The notes beneath the pieces were generated by a model. The model saw nothing but the letters and a program-made list of their open reading frames with translations. It did not search any database and was not told where the DNA came from. The translations under genes were made by a program, and so were the position numbers. 26,016 nt of DNA from an uncultured Lachnospiraceae bacterium (lineage in GTDB: Bacteria; Bacillota; Clostridia; Lachnospirales; Lachnospiraceae): contig CABSCP010000052.1 of the NCBI GenBank assembly GCA_902476265.1, positions 1 through 26,016 of the forward strand, written 5' to 3'. Below are positions 1 to 6,835 of this stretch, in pieces. Position 1 is the stretch's first letter, and every line of letters begins with the position of its first letter.

Positions 1-643
1 ATATACCGCTTGTCTGCATATCAGCTGCCGCCAGCTGTCCGATATACTCAACAAACTCCTCCTTTGTCATTGATTCCAGCCGCGCTGCATCCGCCGTAGT
101 CTCTAACGACTGTCCAACAATTCCGGCAACTATTGCCGATGCCATTCTGTCTGCATTGTATATCGCCACATCATCTGGGTCATCTACAAAGCAGCACTCA
201 ACCAGCAGGGCCGGAGCCTTGGTGTGCTTTAATACATACAGATTTGGCCTCTCTTTGATCCCCCGGTTACTGTACCCCAGCGCCGCTATACTGTCTGCAA
301 TCTGCTGCGCCCAATGAACTGCCGGTGAAGCGTTGCTATACACCAGGACTTCCGTTCCCGTTGTTTTTCCGTCAGTTTCTTCCGATGCTCCGGCGTTTAA
401 GTGAATTGATACATTCAGATCAACATCATTGGCATTACAATCCGTCACAATCCGCTTAAGCACATCCTGCTGGCTGGTTCCGGTGTTGCATGTGCAGTCA
501 TACACTGTATGCCCCATAGCGGTCAATTTTGTCATTACCCTATCTTTTATTGCCCGTGCTTCTGTTGATTCGCGTATGAGGCCTGCAGCACCGCAGGCGG
601 GCATTCCGTCAGGGTTATGACCGGCATGAATATTAATTCTCAT
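1..643 (-). CDS. N-acetylmuramoyl-L-alanine amidase (Amidase_3 endolysin), 3' end outside window
   Basis: The first 214 residues are in the window and the gene continues past the left edge. It is predicted to cut the amide bond between N-acetylmuramic acid and the stem peptide of peptidoglycan, releasing virions at lysis. The Amidase_3 pattern is visible: an N-terminal HAGH (6-9), a downstream glutamate (E25 in LIRES), SIHLNAG with H81, and the LLVECCF block with the likely catalytic E149. Residues after about 185 look like the start of a linker to a C-terminal wall-binding domain that is not seen here. The ATG at 643 has GGAGG about 9 bases upstream. It follows the holin gene, the usual lysis order. 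There is no signal peptide, which fits holin-dependent release. Confidence 0.93.
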   Translation of the reverse strand, partial: MRINIHAGHNPDGMPACGAAGLIRESTEARAIKDRVMTKLTAMGHTVYDCTCNTGTSQQDVLKRIVTDCNANDVDLNVSIHLNAGASEETDGKTTGTEVLVYSNASPAVHWAQQIADSIAALGYSNRGIKERPNLYVLKHTKAPALLVECCFVDDPDDVAIYNADRMASAIVAGIVGQSLETTADAARLESMTKEEFVEYIGQLAAADMQTSGI

Positions 644-669
644 TTTTTATACCTCCGTAAATAAAATGA

Positions 670-687
670 GGGCGGCCGAAGCCGCCC
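670..687 (-). terminator. GC-rich hairpin between holin and endolysin genes
   Basis: A perfect 7-bp stem, GGGCGGC/GCCGCCC, has a TTCG tetraloop on the minus strand and is followed by TCATTTTAT. The U-run is weak, so it may attenuate rather than stop transcription before the endolysin, or stabilise upstream mRNA. The hairpin itself is seen directly; its function is inferred. Confidence 0.5.
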
Positions 688-729
688 AACAAATACGCTT
701 AACCCTGCGCGGGAGATAATCGGATCACC

Positions 730-969
730 TTATCCTTTCAGTTCCCTCAATTTTTCATCGGCCTTGATAGCGGGCTGTGTGAAGCTGTTGTTTTTCCACC
801 ATGTCCACAGGGATGCGCACACCGTCAAAATCACAGACACAGCCTGTCCGGCTTCTTCATTACTGAAAGGAAGCGGATTCCATCCGGCAATGGTAAGTAC
901 CTGATTGACCAGCGCAAAAATAAGCACCACTGTTCTGACAATAGTTCCTTTTTCAATCTTCTTTTTCAT
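730..969 (-). CDS. Phage holin (phi LC3 / Phage_holin_1-like)
   Basis: A 79-residue membrane protein predicted to form the lesion that lets the endolysin reach the wall. It has a basic N-terminus (MKKKIEKGT), a hydrophobic helix around residues 12-27, a short GWNPLPFS turn, and a second hydrophobic segment around 37-56 ending in WTWWKNNSFT, then a charged tail. The two-helix plan with the tryptophan/asparagine-rich boundary is typical of the phi LC3 holin family. The ATG at 969 is preferred over upstream in-frame codons because AAGGAG sits 7 bases before it and the preceding gene ends at 972. Adjacency to the amidase supports the role. Confidence 0.87.
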   Translation of the reverse strand: MKKKIEKGTIVRTVVLIFALVNQVLTIAGWNPLPFSNEEAGQAVSVILTVCASLWTWWKNNSFTQPAIKADEKLRELKG

Positions 970-971
970 AT

Positions 972-1283
972 TCATTCTCCTTCTTTTAACGGGAGATCTT
1001 TGATTCTCTCCCATATTTCAGTTCCAGTACCATTTCCTCCCAGTTCGTGGTAACTTCTGTATAAATATTCAACGTTTTTCAGTTCGTCGAGTGTTATCCG
1101 TCCCTGGGCAATATAAAATTTTCCTGCCTGAAACAGCCTATCATGCAGGATCGCCAGAACACCATCTTTTATGGCTTCCTGCTCTTTCACTCTTTTTGCA
1201 AGTCGCTTATACCCACATGACAGCACAGTTGCGATAACACCAAAAATACACTCCAGCCAGTATTTAAGCGCAAAATCTCTCAC
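972..1283 (-). CDS. Small membrane-anchored phage protein of the lysis module
   Basis: 103 residues with one N-terminal hydrophobic stretch (about 8-24, YWLECIFGVIATVLSCGY), a basic patch (KRLAKRVK) and a soluble C-terminal region ending in a GGNGTGTEIW block. Proteins of this plan are common next to holins in phages of Clostridia, but I know no proven function. It could be an accessory holin, an antiholin or a spanin-like anchor. The start is GTG at 1283 with AAAGGAG six bases upstream. It is packed between the XkdX gene and the holin, and its stop lies next to the holin ribosome-binding site, suggesting translational coupling. Confidence 0.75.
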   Translation of the reverse strand: MRDFALKYWLECIFGVIATVLSCGYKRLAKRVKEQEAIKDGVLAILHDRLFQAGKFYIAQGRITLDELKNVEYLYRSYHELGGNGTGTEIWERIKDLPLKEGE

Positions 1284-1294
1284 TTTAGTCTCCT

Positions 1295-1417
1295 TTAGTT
1301 AATTTCCCCCATGATTTTCGCCTTTTCATCTTCTGTGATCCATCCTTCAGCAACTGCATTTGTAAGGTAGCTTTCTTTTTTTGTGTTTTTATAAATACGT
1401 CTTAATGCTGCATACAT
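1295..1417 (-). CDS. XkdX family small phage protein
   Basis: A 40-residue reading frame beginning MYAALRRIYK and containing NAVAEGWIT and DEKAKIM. This matches the XkdX family, first named in the B. subtilis defective phage PBSX: a short N-terminal helix, then a 'GWIT..E...I' block. XkdX proteins are usually encoded between the tail fibre genes and the holin, as here; their function is not established. ATG 1417 is preferred (AGAGG at 9 bases) over ATG 1423, which lies too close to it. Confidence 0.82.
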   Translation of the reverse strand: MYAALRRIYKNTKKESYLTNAVAEGWITEDEKAKIMGEIN

Positions 1418-1442
1418 AATCATAATCCTCTCTTTCTCCGTG

Positions 1443-1841
1443 TTATGCCAGTTCTTTCATTAGCAAAGTGTCTGTAACCTCTTCTGTGTCAGATACGCGC
1501 TCTTCCGTGGATGACATACGTGCTTCCAGATGGCGGATTTTCATGTCGATCTCGGTTTCCTGACTCAGTACCACCTCCACCACATCTTCTGCTGCTGTCT
1601 GTCCGATAATCTTTTTTATCTCCGAAAAGATATCGAAACGCTCATGTACCATCTGTAAGTTACCATCCGCATCCATCTGCTTGATAATCTCCAGATTGTT
1701 CTGCCCGGCATCACGGATAGCCTGCTCCAGCTCCAGGATATTGCCTCCCATAAATCCTATCACCAATGATGTTCCAGCAAATCCGATGCGATCATAGGGC
1801 AGTTCTACTTTGTTTCCAAGTACGATTTTTTCTTTTTCCAT
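1443..1841 (-). CDS. Uncharacterised protein downstream of the tail fibres
   Basis: 132 residues. The N-terminal part (1-45) is mixed hydrophobic, with GFAGTSLVIGFMGGNI. The middle has DADGNLQMVHERFDIF, and the last 40 residues are acidic and look coiled-coil (RHLEARMSSTEERVSDTEE). No signal peptide or catalytic motif is seen. The start is ATG 1841 with AAAGGAG about 9 bases upstream. It begins a new unit just after the terminator at 1867-1889. A role in fibre assembly or as a small structural protein is possible; I do not recognise a characterised family. Confidence 0.7.
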   Translation of the reverse strand: MEKEKIVLGNKVELPYDRIGFAGTSLVIGFMGGNILELEQAIRDAGQNNLEIIKQMDADGNLQMVHERFDIFSEIKKIIGQTAAEDVVEVVLSQETEIDMKIRHLEARMSSTEERVSDTEEVTDTLLMKELA

Positions 1842-1866
1842 TTCTTTTTTCTCCTTTTGAAAATAT

Positions 1867-1889
1867 TTAAAAAAGAGCCTTTCGGCTCT
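1867..1889 (-). terminator. Rho-independent terminator after the zinc-ribbon gene
   Basis: On the minus strand AGAGCC-GAAA-GGCTCT forms a 6-bp stem with a GNRA tetraloop, followed at once by TTTTTTAA. It starts only 7 bases past the stop of the 1897-2097 gene, so it would end the long structural transcript before the lysis genes or reduce read-through into them. Confidence 0.85.
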
Positions 1890-1896
1890 GATTTAC

Positions 1897-2097
1897 TTAA
1901 TTATATTGCGGCCAGTATGTTTGTAGCTTAACTCCATCCCAATCAAGTCCTTCGCCGCATTCGGGACAAAATTTTACTTTTCTCCCGGTTTGGCTGCCGT
2001 TTTTTGTGGATAAAATACGCTTTCCACACGATGGGCAGCCGTAGCAAACAACATCGTCATTTTTCTCTTTTATTTTCGGTTTTTTGATCCCTATCAC
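1897..2097 (-). CDS. Small zinc-ribbon protein beside the invertible fibre segment
   Basis: 66 residues with two CxxC pairs, CPSCG at about 21-25 and CPECG at about 44-48, separated by a basic stretch; this is a classic rubredoxin-like zinc ribbon. The N-terminus is lysine-rich (KKPKIKEK). Similar small zinc-binding proteins in phages include Com-type RNA-binding regulators, but nothing here proves binding to nucleic acid. The start is uncertain: GTG 2097 is the only standard start codon near the GGAGG, but it abuts it. The gene begins 17 bases outside the left crossover site, so its upstream sequence would change on inversion. Confidence 0.65.
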   Translation of the reverse strand: MIGIKKPKIKEKNDDVVCYGCPSCGKRILSTKNGSQTGRKVKFCPECGEGLDWDGVKLQTYWPQYN

Positions 2098-2491
2098 CTC
2101 CGTTCTTATTACATTAAATAGCGATTTAGGTCGGGTGAATGTGTATGTTAGCAGTGATGGGAAGCTGCACTATGTTAATAAGGATGGTGCAGATTCAGCG
2201 CTCCCTTTTAACAGATCAGGTTACTATATGGAGTATCTTAATAATGGATGGATTGATACAGCAAATAATCCATGCTACATAAATATTTCGTTGGCTGCAT
2301 ATCCAAATTTCAGAAATATTTCAGCCGGAAATATTCATGTGGGCATTATATCCTGCGGTCGGATAGGTACAAGCGTGCCAACTGATGGATATGTTATTAT
2401 AAATTCCTACGATCCAGTCACGGGAATGTTGACGCTCCGTGCACACTGGAATCTGGATCATGTAACATTTGGTATTTCAGTAGTTTTGTAA
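2084..2491 (+). CDS. Silent alternative C-terminal tail-fibre cassette, opposite strand
   Basis: The only credible plus-strand gene. It is open for 135 codons from a TTG, but there is no ribosome-binding site before that TTG and the first residues (to 2113) overlap the zinc-ribbon start, so it is probably not translated in this orientation. From 2114 it reads LNSDLGRVNVYVSSDG and ends YDPVTGMLTLRAHWNLD...ISVVL. The minus-strand fibre has the same plan: LISDL, then GTGIQWDG, and near its end YDPNTGILSISG. The two are diverged members of one receptor-binding domain family. Inversion at the 15-bp sites would join codon 2114 in frame to residue 112 of the active fibre. Confidence 0.8.
   Translation: MIPITSVLITLNSDLGRVNVYVSSDGKLHYVNKDGADSALPFNRSGYYMEYLNNGWIDTANNPCYINISLAAYPNFRNISAGNIHVGIISCGRIGTSVPTDGYVIINSYDPVTGMLTLRAHWNLDHVTFGISVVL
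2114..2128 (+). repeat. Left candidate crossover site of the invertible segment
   Basis: TTAAATAGCGATTTA. It matches the inverse complement of 2914-2928 at 14 of 15 positions and sits at the same codons (Leu-x-Ser-Asp-Leu). It is itself a dyad, with TAAAT and ATTTA flanking AGCG, as expected for a recombinase dimer site. Similarity to the partner site stops abruptly on both sides. Confidence 0.75.
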
Positions 2492-2502
2492 ATCCGGATT
2501 TA
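2489..2502. repeat. 14-bp palindrome containing both convergent stop codons
   Basis: TAAATCCGGATTTA is a perfect palindrome. Its first three bases are the stop of the plus cassette and its last three are the complement of the stop of the minus fibre gene. It marks the junction at which the two cassettes meet tail to tail. Confidence 0.85.
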
Positions 2503-3264
2503 AATAATTAAAAATACCCTTATGGTAATTTGAGCTTGCACACTTACACGGGCTTTCACATTCCCGCCGCTTGTGCTTTGACCAGAATTACTAATACTTA
2601 GACCACTGATGGACAAAATTCCGGTATTTGGATCATATGATTTGCCTAGTATTCCAGTACCATCAGTATATATCCAGCCTGTATCACCATCGCCTTTAGC
2701 CCCACCTTGAGCATAAAAACTTTCTATTACCGGGTAAAAATCTTGTGCAGTTAGAGTACGGAAGTCTTCATACGTATTGGATACGTTAAAACTGCTTCCC
2801 GTGCCAAGATCATAAACGGTTTTACCCAATTTTTTTTTTACGCCGCCGGTAGTTGTCCCCCAAAAGTTGGTACCATCCCACTGAATCCCGGTACCGCCGG
2901 GCAGCCGGGTAGTTAAATCGCTAATTAACTGATCAATCTCCTGTCCATGCTGGTATGCCACCTGTGCCGTGACCAGATACCCTGCATTATTTGTAGTATC
3001 GTTATTTGCCACCGGGTAATTTGCTGCCGCGCCGGATGGAATTGTTGGTTTATTTCCCAAATCATTGTAGCTTCCCGTAAAAGCCACTGTCGTCAGATCA
3101 GTAAACCATTTTTTTATCTTCCCAAACATTGTCCGTATTGATTCCCCTGGCGCAATGTTTTCTCTTGATCCAGACACCGAAAAATCTATTTTTGAATCAG
3201 GATTTGCCATCACCCGATAAGAGTTTCCATTGTTGTCCTGAAGATCAGTATTATATGTAGCCAT
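2500..3264 (-). CDS. Tail fibre tip / receptor-binding protein, phase-variable C-terminus
   Basis: 254 residues. The N-terminal part (1-112) is constant: MATYNTDLQDNNGN, an amphipathic stretch including KIKKWFTDLTTVAF, then TGSYNDLGNKPTIPSG, a motif often seen in fibres and knobs. Residues 113-117 (LISDL) coincide with the right crossover site. Residues 118-254 form the variable domain, with GGTGIQWDG, YEDFRTLTAQDFY, YDPNTGILSISG and a beta-rich end. It is predicted to be the most distal host-contacting protein. ATG 3264 is chosen because AAGGAGGGA precedes it; upstream in-frame codons lie inside the neighbouring gene. It follows the collagen-like fibre by 13 bases and is probably part of the same fibre. 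Confidence 0.8.
   Translation of the reverse strand: MATYNTDLQDNNGNSYRVMANPDSKIDFSVSGSRENIAPGESIRTMFGKIKKWFTDLTTVAFTGSYNDLGNKPTIPSGAAANYPVANNDTTNNAGYLVTAQVAYQHGQEIDQLISDLTTRLPGGTGIQWDGTNFWGTTTGGVKKKLGKTVYDLGTGSSFNVSNTYEDFRTLTAQDFYPVIESFYAQGGAKGDGDTGWIYTDGTGILGKSYDPNTGILSISGLSISNSGQSTSGGNVKARVSVQAQITIRVFLII
2914..2928 (-). repeat. Right candidate crossover site of the invertible segment
   Basis: Read on the minus strand this is TTAATTAGCGATTTA, differing from the left site at one base. The wider site at 2911-2930 has 6-bp arms AGTTAA/TTAACT, so it too is a partial dyad centred on the same core. It lies in codons 113-117 of the fibre gene. Confidence 0.75.
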
Positions 3265-3277
3265 ATCTGGTCCCTCC

Positions 3278-4330
3278 TTACATCTTTTTAAAGAATATTT
3301 TAACTTCAGATGCTGAGTTATAATCAGCTCCAAATCTCACGTTGTCCCCATCTTTTCCTGCCGGACCTGTCGGACCTGTCGGACCAGTCGCACCTGTTGC
3401 GCCTTTTTCTCCTGTATCACCTTTAGGACCCTGTACTCCTTTTATACAACCAGTATAAACCCACTTTGCGGTTGCGGCATTCCCGGCCACCGTACAACGG
3501 TATGTATTTCCCGTTGATGTGTTTAAGTAATTATCATCCACCAGCGCGTCTGTAATTCCTGATCCCGAAAAAACTGTCGCTGTCGTACTTGTCCCGGTGA
3601 TCGCTGTTCCATGTGTCCACCTGGTTCCGCGCTGTCCCGTTGCACCTTTTGCTCCCGTTGGTCCTGTCGCACCAGTATCGCCCTTTTCTCCTTTCGGTCC
3701 TGTCGCTCCGGTATCACCTTTTGCTCCTTTTTGGGCAATCAATGTCCACTGTGTGGCATCAAATGATGCCCCTGACGTGTGGCCTGTCTTGCAGGCGTAT
3801 GTATTTCCTCCCTGCGTCACAATATCAATGTACTGAGAGTTATTTACATAAGCCGTGCTGGCCGCCCATGATCCCTTCATTCTCATTGAGGTTCCTGTTG
3901 CTCCCGTTGCACCTTTCGCTCCGGTTGGTCCTGTTGCTCCGGTATCGCCCTTTGCACCCTGTATGCCTGTCGCTCCGGTATCACCTTTTGCTCCTTTTTG
4001 GGCAATCAATGTCCACTGTGTGGCATCAAATGATGCCCCTGACGTGTGGCCTGTCTTGCAGGCGTATGTATTTCCTCCCTGCGTCACAATATCAATGTAC
4101 TGAGAGTTATTTACATAAGCCGTGCTGGCCGCCCAGGATCCCTTCATTCTCATTGAGGTTCCTGTTGCTCCTTTTGGACCTTCTTCTTTCTGTATCTCAA
4201 TAATTTTTTCATCCAGGGTTTTTCCGTCCGAAAACGTAATGCTTTCCGGAGATGTAAGCACATCAACATCTTCAATCTCCTTCCCAGTCTCCACATCAAT
4301 CAGCTGAATCCTGACTTTACTTAATGCCAT
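3278..4330 (-). CDS. Collagen-like tail fibre protein with duplicated binding modules
   Basis: 350 residues. The N-terminal 50 or so residues (MALSKVRIQLIDVETGKE) form an attachment region. Three blocks of Gly-X-Y triplets (GPKGATG, GAKGDTGATG, GPTGPTGPAGKDG) predict a trimeric collagen-like shaft. They alternate with globular modules of about 60 residues: two almost identical ones (SWAASTAYVNNSQYI ... YACKTGHTSG ... TQWTLIAQ) and a third, diverged one with TGNTYRCTV. The W...Y...Y.C...W spacing resembles CBM5/12-type carbohydrate-binding folds, which is inference. ATG 4330 follows AAAGGGG and lies 2 bases past the upstream stop. Confidence 0.85.
   Translation of the reverse strand: MALSKVRIQLIDVETGKEIEDVDVLTSPESITFSDGKTLDEKIIEIQKEEGPKGATGTSMRMKGSWAASTAYVNNSQYIDIVTQGGNTYACKTGHTSGASFDATQWTLIAQKGAKGDTGATGIQGAKGDTGATGPTGAKGATGATGTSMRMKGSWAASTAYVNNSQYIDIVTQGGNTYACKTGHTSGASFDATQWTLIAQKGAKGDTGATGPKGEKGDTGATGPTGAKGATGQRGTRWTHGTAITGTSTTATVFSGSGITDALVDDNYLNTSTGNTYRCTVAGNAATAKWVYTGCIKGVQGPKGDTGEKGATGATGPTGPTGPAGKDGDNVRFGADYNSASEVKIFFKKM
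3699..3904 (-). repeat. 206-bp direct repeat, copy 1
   Basis: Identical to 3966-4171 except at 3869 (T here, G at 4136), a synonymous change in a serine codon (TCA/TCC). The offset is 267 bases, exactly 89 codons, so gain or loss of a unit keeps the frame. Confidence 0.95.
3966..4171 (-). repeat. 206-bp direct repeat, copy 2
   Basis: Second copy of the module repeat in the collagen-like fibre gene. It encodes the first of the two near-identical binding modules in protein order plus flanking Gly-X-Y triplets. Confidence 0.95.
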
Positions 4331-4331
4331 T

Positions 4332-5015
4332 TTAATTACCCCTTTCAACTACTTTTAGTCCCATGTTTGGACTTACTTTTATTGTTCCATTCATCGTTTC
4401 ATCTTCCTCTCCTGTTACTACGAGGTAAAATGTATTCGGTTTTCTTTGAGACACCGGAATATTTTCATGGGCAACTACTATATTTACTCTCTCTTCCAGT
4501 GCAATTGTGACTTCCTGCCTCAAAGCCTCCAAATCTTCCGCGAGTGCAACAGCTCCTTTTGTATTAACTGTCACATCTGCGTCTGCGGAAATTGTTATAT
4601 AGTAATCCTGTATGATCTGGCATTCCCGCAGCCCATTATACGGCGGAAAAGAATCTGTCTCCTCCATGCTCCTTGTTACTGCAATCGAACATAAAAAGTC
4701 TTCTTCATCTTCCACCTCTTTTCCATATACGCCAATCTCAGTGATTTTGTATCCCTCACTCAATTCCTTATTTGTGATTAAAGCAGTCAGAAGCACGCTG
4801 TTTTCACTTGCCTTTTCAAATTTTGAAAAAGTGAATTGCTGCATCTGCTGTTTCAACTGCGTTTTTTCCTCTAAAACGTTCCGCTGTTTTTCTTCCTCCG
4901 TATACACTCCTCTTCCCGTTACAAGTCGTGTAAAAATAATTTTCCTTCCTGCTGCCGCAGTAACCAGTAATTCATTTCCTTTTTTGGTAAGCACAGCGCT
5001 GTTAAAAATTGACAT
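4332..5015 (-). CDS. Phage tail fibre protein, gpH-like N-terminal domain
   Basis: 227 residues beginning MSIFNSAVLTKKGNELL, the conserved start of baseplate-proximal tail fibre proteins of the P2 gpH/DUF3751 type. It is followed by KIIFTRLVTGRG and YKITEIGVYGKE, which are also characteristic. The C-terminal part (about 185-227) has FYLVVTGEE and ends without a receptor domain. The gene is short for a complete fibre, so the following collagen-like and tip proteins probably supply the distal parts. The start at 5015 has a clear AGGAGGAAGGAG upstream. It lies directly after gpI, the P2 order I-H. Confidence 0.85.
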   Translation of the reverse strand: MSIFNSAVLTKKGNELLVTAAAGRKIIFTRLVTGRGVYTEEEKQRNVLEEKTQLKQQMQQFTFSKFEKASENSVLLTALITNKELSEGYKITEIGVYGKEVEDEEDFLCSIAVTRSMEETDSFPPYNGLRECQIIQDYYITISADADVTVNTKGAVALAEDLEALRQEVTIALEERVNIVVAHENIPVSQRKPNTFYLVVTGEEDETMNGTIKVSPNMGLKVVERGN

Positions 5016-5040
5016 CCTTTGCTCCTTCCTCCTGCTTTCT

Positions 5041-5691
5041 TCAAATATCTACCACAGACCGTTTGATATAACTCTCCTGGTACGCCCCTGAATACATTTT
5101 AAAATCATCTTCCTGGCGTTTCTGAAAGAAATCCACAATAACTTCCCTTTTATATGAGTCAGGAACCGCTCCACTAAAAATTTTCGTATCCATCCGCCGG
5201 TGAAAGATTATCTTATCCAACAATGATCTGGTATTCTTCACCTTTTGAAGAGCTGCATAAAAGTCTTCCATCTTTTTGTCCGTCATCCAGGCATCCAGTG
5301 CCATAACCTCCAGCCAAAAAGTATATGGTCTGCCATCATGCTCAAACCATTCCGATATCACATTCTCTCCAAAAACAAGTTCTGTGAGTTCCTTAACTGT
5401 TTTCAGCGTTCCGGCCTTTTCATACCATAGCAGCGCCTTTTTTACAGCTTTTCTTTTAGTTTCGACATCCAGGGTTGTATCATAATATTGCGCCCTGAAT
5501 TCTTCGGCCAGCAGATCCACAATCTCCTCCGGCATGATATCAACAGCCGCATATACAGATGTTCTTTCAATCTTCTCCATCAACATTGCCGTCGTTTTAT
5601 GTAACGCATAAGCGGTAGACTGCACGCATGGATCTTCCCGGATTGCTTCTGGAAGCAGTTGTATTGTGGAGCAGTCTTTTAATTTAATCAT
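5041..5691 (-). CDS. Tail protein I (P2 gpI-like)
   Basis: 216 residues matching the Tail_P2_I family: an N-terminal IQLLPEAIREDP, then LLAEEFRAQYYD and KRKAVKKALLWYEKAGT. The last motif, in which the K..AL.WYE.AGT signature precedes a segment on turning and attachment, is typical. It is a baseplate-rim protein that connects the fibre. ATG 5691 is preferred over the upstream in-frame ATG at 5706 because GGAGGGG sits just before it. It overlaps the J gene by 8 bases. Confidence 0.88.
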   Translation of the reverse strand: MIKLKDCSTIQLLPEAIREDPCVQSTAYALHKTTAMLMEKIERTSVYAAVDIMPEEIVDLLAEEFRAQYYDTTLDVETKRKAVKKALLWYEKAGTLKTVKELTELVFGENVISEWFEHDGRPYTFWLEVMALDAWMTDKKMEDFYAALQKVKNTRSLLDKIIFHRRMDTKIFSGAVPDSYKREVIVDFFQKRQEDDFKMYSGAYQESYIKRSVVDI

Positions 5692-6835
5692 CCTCAACCC
5701 CTCCATATATTACTTCTGCCGCCCCGGCCAGTATCGCAACACTGCTTTTAGGGATTGTTTTGTAGGTAGGCGACCTCACCTCCACCCGCTTCGCTCCCGC
5801 CGCAATAATACGGCTCCTTAGCTGATCGGGATTAATGTCCCTTCCAATTTTTGTTTTCTGCCATATTACATATTCCCGGATTGCCGTATCCACCTGCTCC
5901 TGGATAACTGCTGCCCGGTTTCTGTCACTCACGTTTATGTAGTATGTCAGGTCAATTTTATAGTAATCAGGTTCCGGCGCCAGCACCACAACCTTATCTG
6001 TAAGGGGCCGCACATCCTCCTCCGACAGAAATTTTTCCAGTCCGTCCGTCATGGCTTTATCCGGCAGCTGCCCATTCTGCAGTAAAAAATATATTTCTAC
6101 TATTCCCGGCTCCGGGGAATATACCCGAACATCTGAGATAGCCGCATCATACGTTTTTGTCCAATATTTATATGCATCATCAGGCCCGGCAGTGCTCCAG
6201 GATGACGGTGCAAGATAAATCCGCTCCGCCAGATTTGCGTCACTCTCCAGATCTGCTCCCCCCTCAGTTACGGTTATGTTTTCCACGGACTCCACATAGG
6301 CCACCGGATCTACCATGGTCTTTAATTCGCCCACCCCATATCCGTTCCCCTTTGTTCCCTCTTCCTTGCAGATCGCCGGCACTTCCCCTGACAGGGTTCC
6401 CGGTGGAATTTCCAGTATTTCTTCCGTTTTAAAGTAAATACCGTCGCTGGCTGTTACCCGCGTCCCCTCCGGTATAATAGTGATGTTATTTCTTTTCATG
6501 GATAAACAAAAGCGCAGCCTTGTACGCGCCGCACTTCCCTGCATCCTGCTGATCCCCTTTAATGTCCCGATGTTTTCCAGATAATCCCCGAAGCTGTATT
6601 TTAATAAAGCCATTTTACCGGCCCTGTCAGCATACTGGGCAATCTGGTACAGCATAAGGCAATCTGTATAAGCGATAAGTCTGAGTGGATCTGCTTCGTT
6701 CATGACCAGTTCTTTCCCTGTCAGTTCCTTATACTTTTCTCTCATCGCATTCAGGTAGTATTCTTTCATTTCATCTATGGTCATTCCGTCAATAAAGCTT
6801 ACATCTGGAAATTTTTTCAACGCTTTTACGTCCAT
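5684..6835 (-). CDS. Baseplate assembly protein J
   Basis: 383 residues. It has the baseplate-J layout: an N-terminal helical wedge region with EADPLRLIAYTDCLMLYQIAQYADRAGKMALLKYS, read here in short pieces, then GDYLENIGTLKGISR. A central beta domain follows with IPEGTRVTASDGIYF and GGADLESDANLAERI, and a C-terminal domain ending in RSPTYKTIPKSSVA. It forms the periphery of the baseplate wedge. Its start overlaps the end of the gp25-like gene by 10 bases, and its end overlaps gpI, so the W-J-I cluster is translationally coupled. Confidence 0.93.
   Translation of the reverse strand: MDVKALKKFPDVSFIDGMTIDEMKEYYLNAMREKYKELTGKELVMNEADPLRLIAYTDCLMLYQIAQYADRAGKMALLKYSFGDYLENIGTLKGISRMQGSAARTRLRFCLSMKRNNITIIPEGTRVTASDGIYFKTEEILEIPPGTLSGEVPAICKEEGTKGNGYGVGELKTMVDPVAYVESVENITVTEGGADLESDANLAERIYLAPSSWSTAGPDDAYKYWTKTYDAAISDVRVYSPEPGIVEIYFLLQNGQLPDKAMTDGLEKFLSEEDVRPLTDKVVVLAPEPDYYKIDLTYYINVSDRNRAAVIQEQVDTAIREYVIWQKTKIGRDINPDQLRSRIIAAGAKRVEVRSPTYKTIPKSSVAILAGAAEVIYGGVEDD

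Larger units (their letters stand above)
2114..2928. mobile_element. Probable invertible tail-fibre segment (C-terminal switch)
   Basis: An 815-base segment bounded by inverted 15-bp sites and holding two convergent fibre C-terminal cassettes. In the orientation shown, the minus cassette (142 residues from residue 113) is fused to the constant fibre N-terminus. After inversion the plus cassette (125 residues) would be fused in the same frame, giving a 237- instead of a 254-residue protein. This is the arrangement of the Mu G-segment and P1 C-segment, here in a P2-like clostridial tail. Inversion itself is inferred. No serine or tyrosine recombinase gene is in the window, so the enzyme must be encoded elsewhere. 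Confidence 0.72.

Noticed and set aside
3613..4203. Long plus-strand frames opposite the collagen-like gene
   Set aside because: They are antisense shadows created by the Gly-X-Y and duplicated-module repeats; no ribosome-binding site, and the minus gene explains the region.
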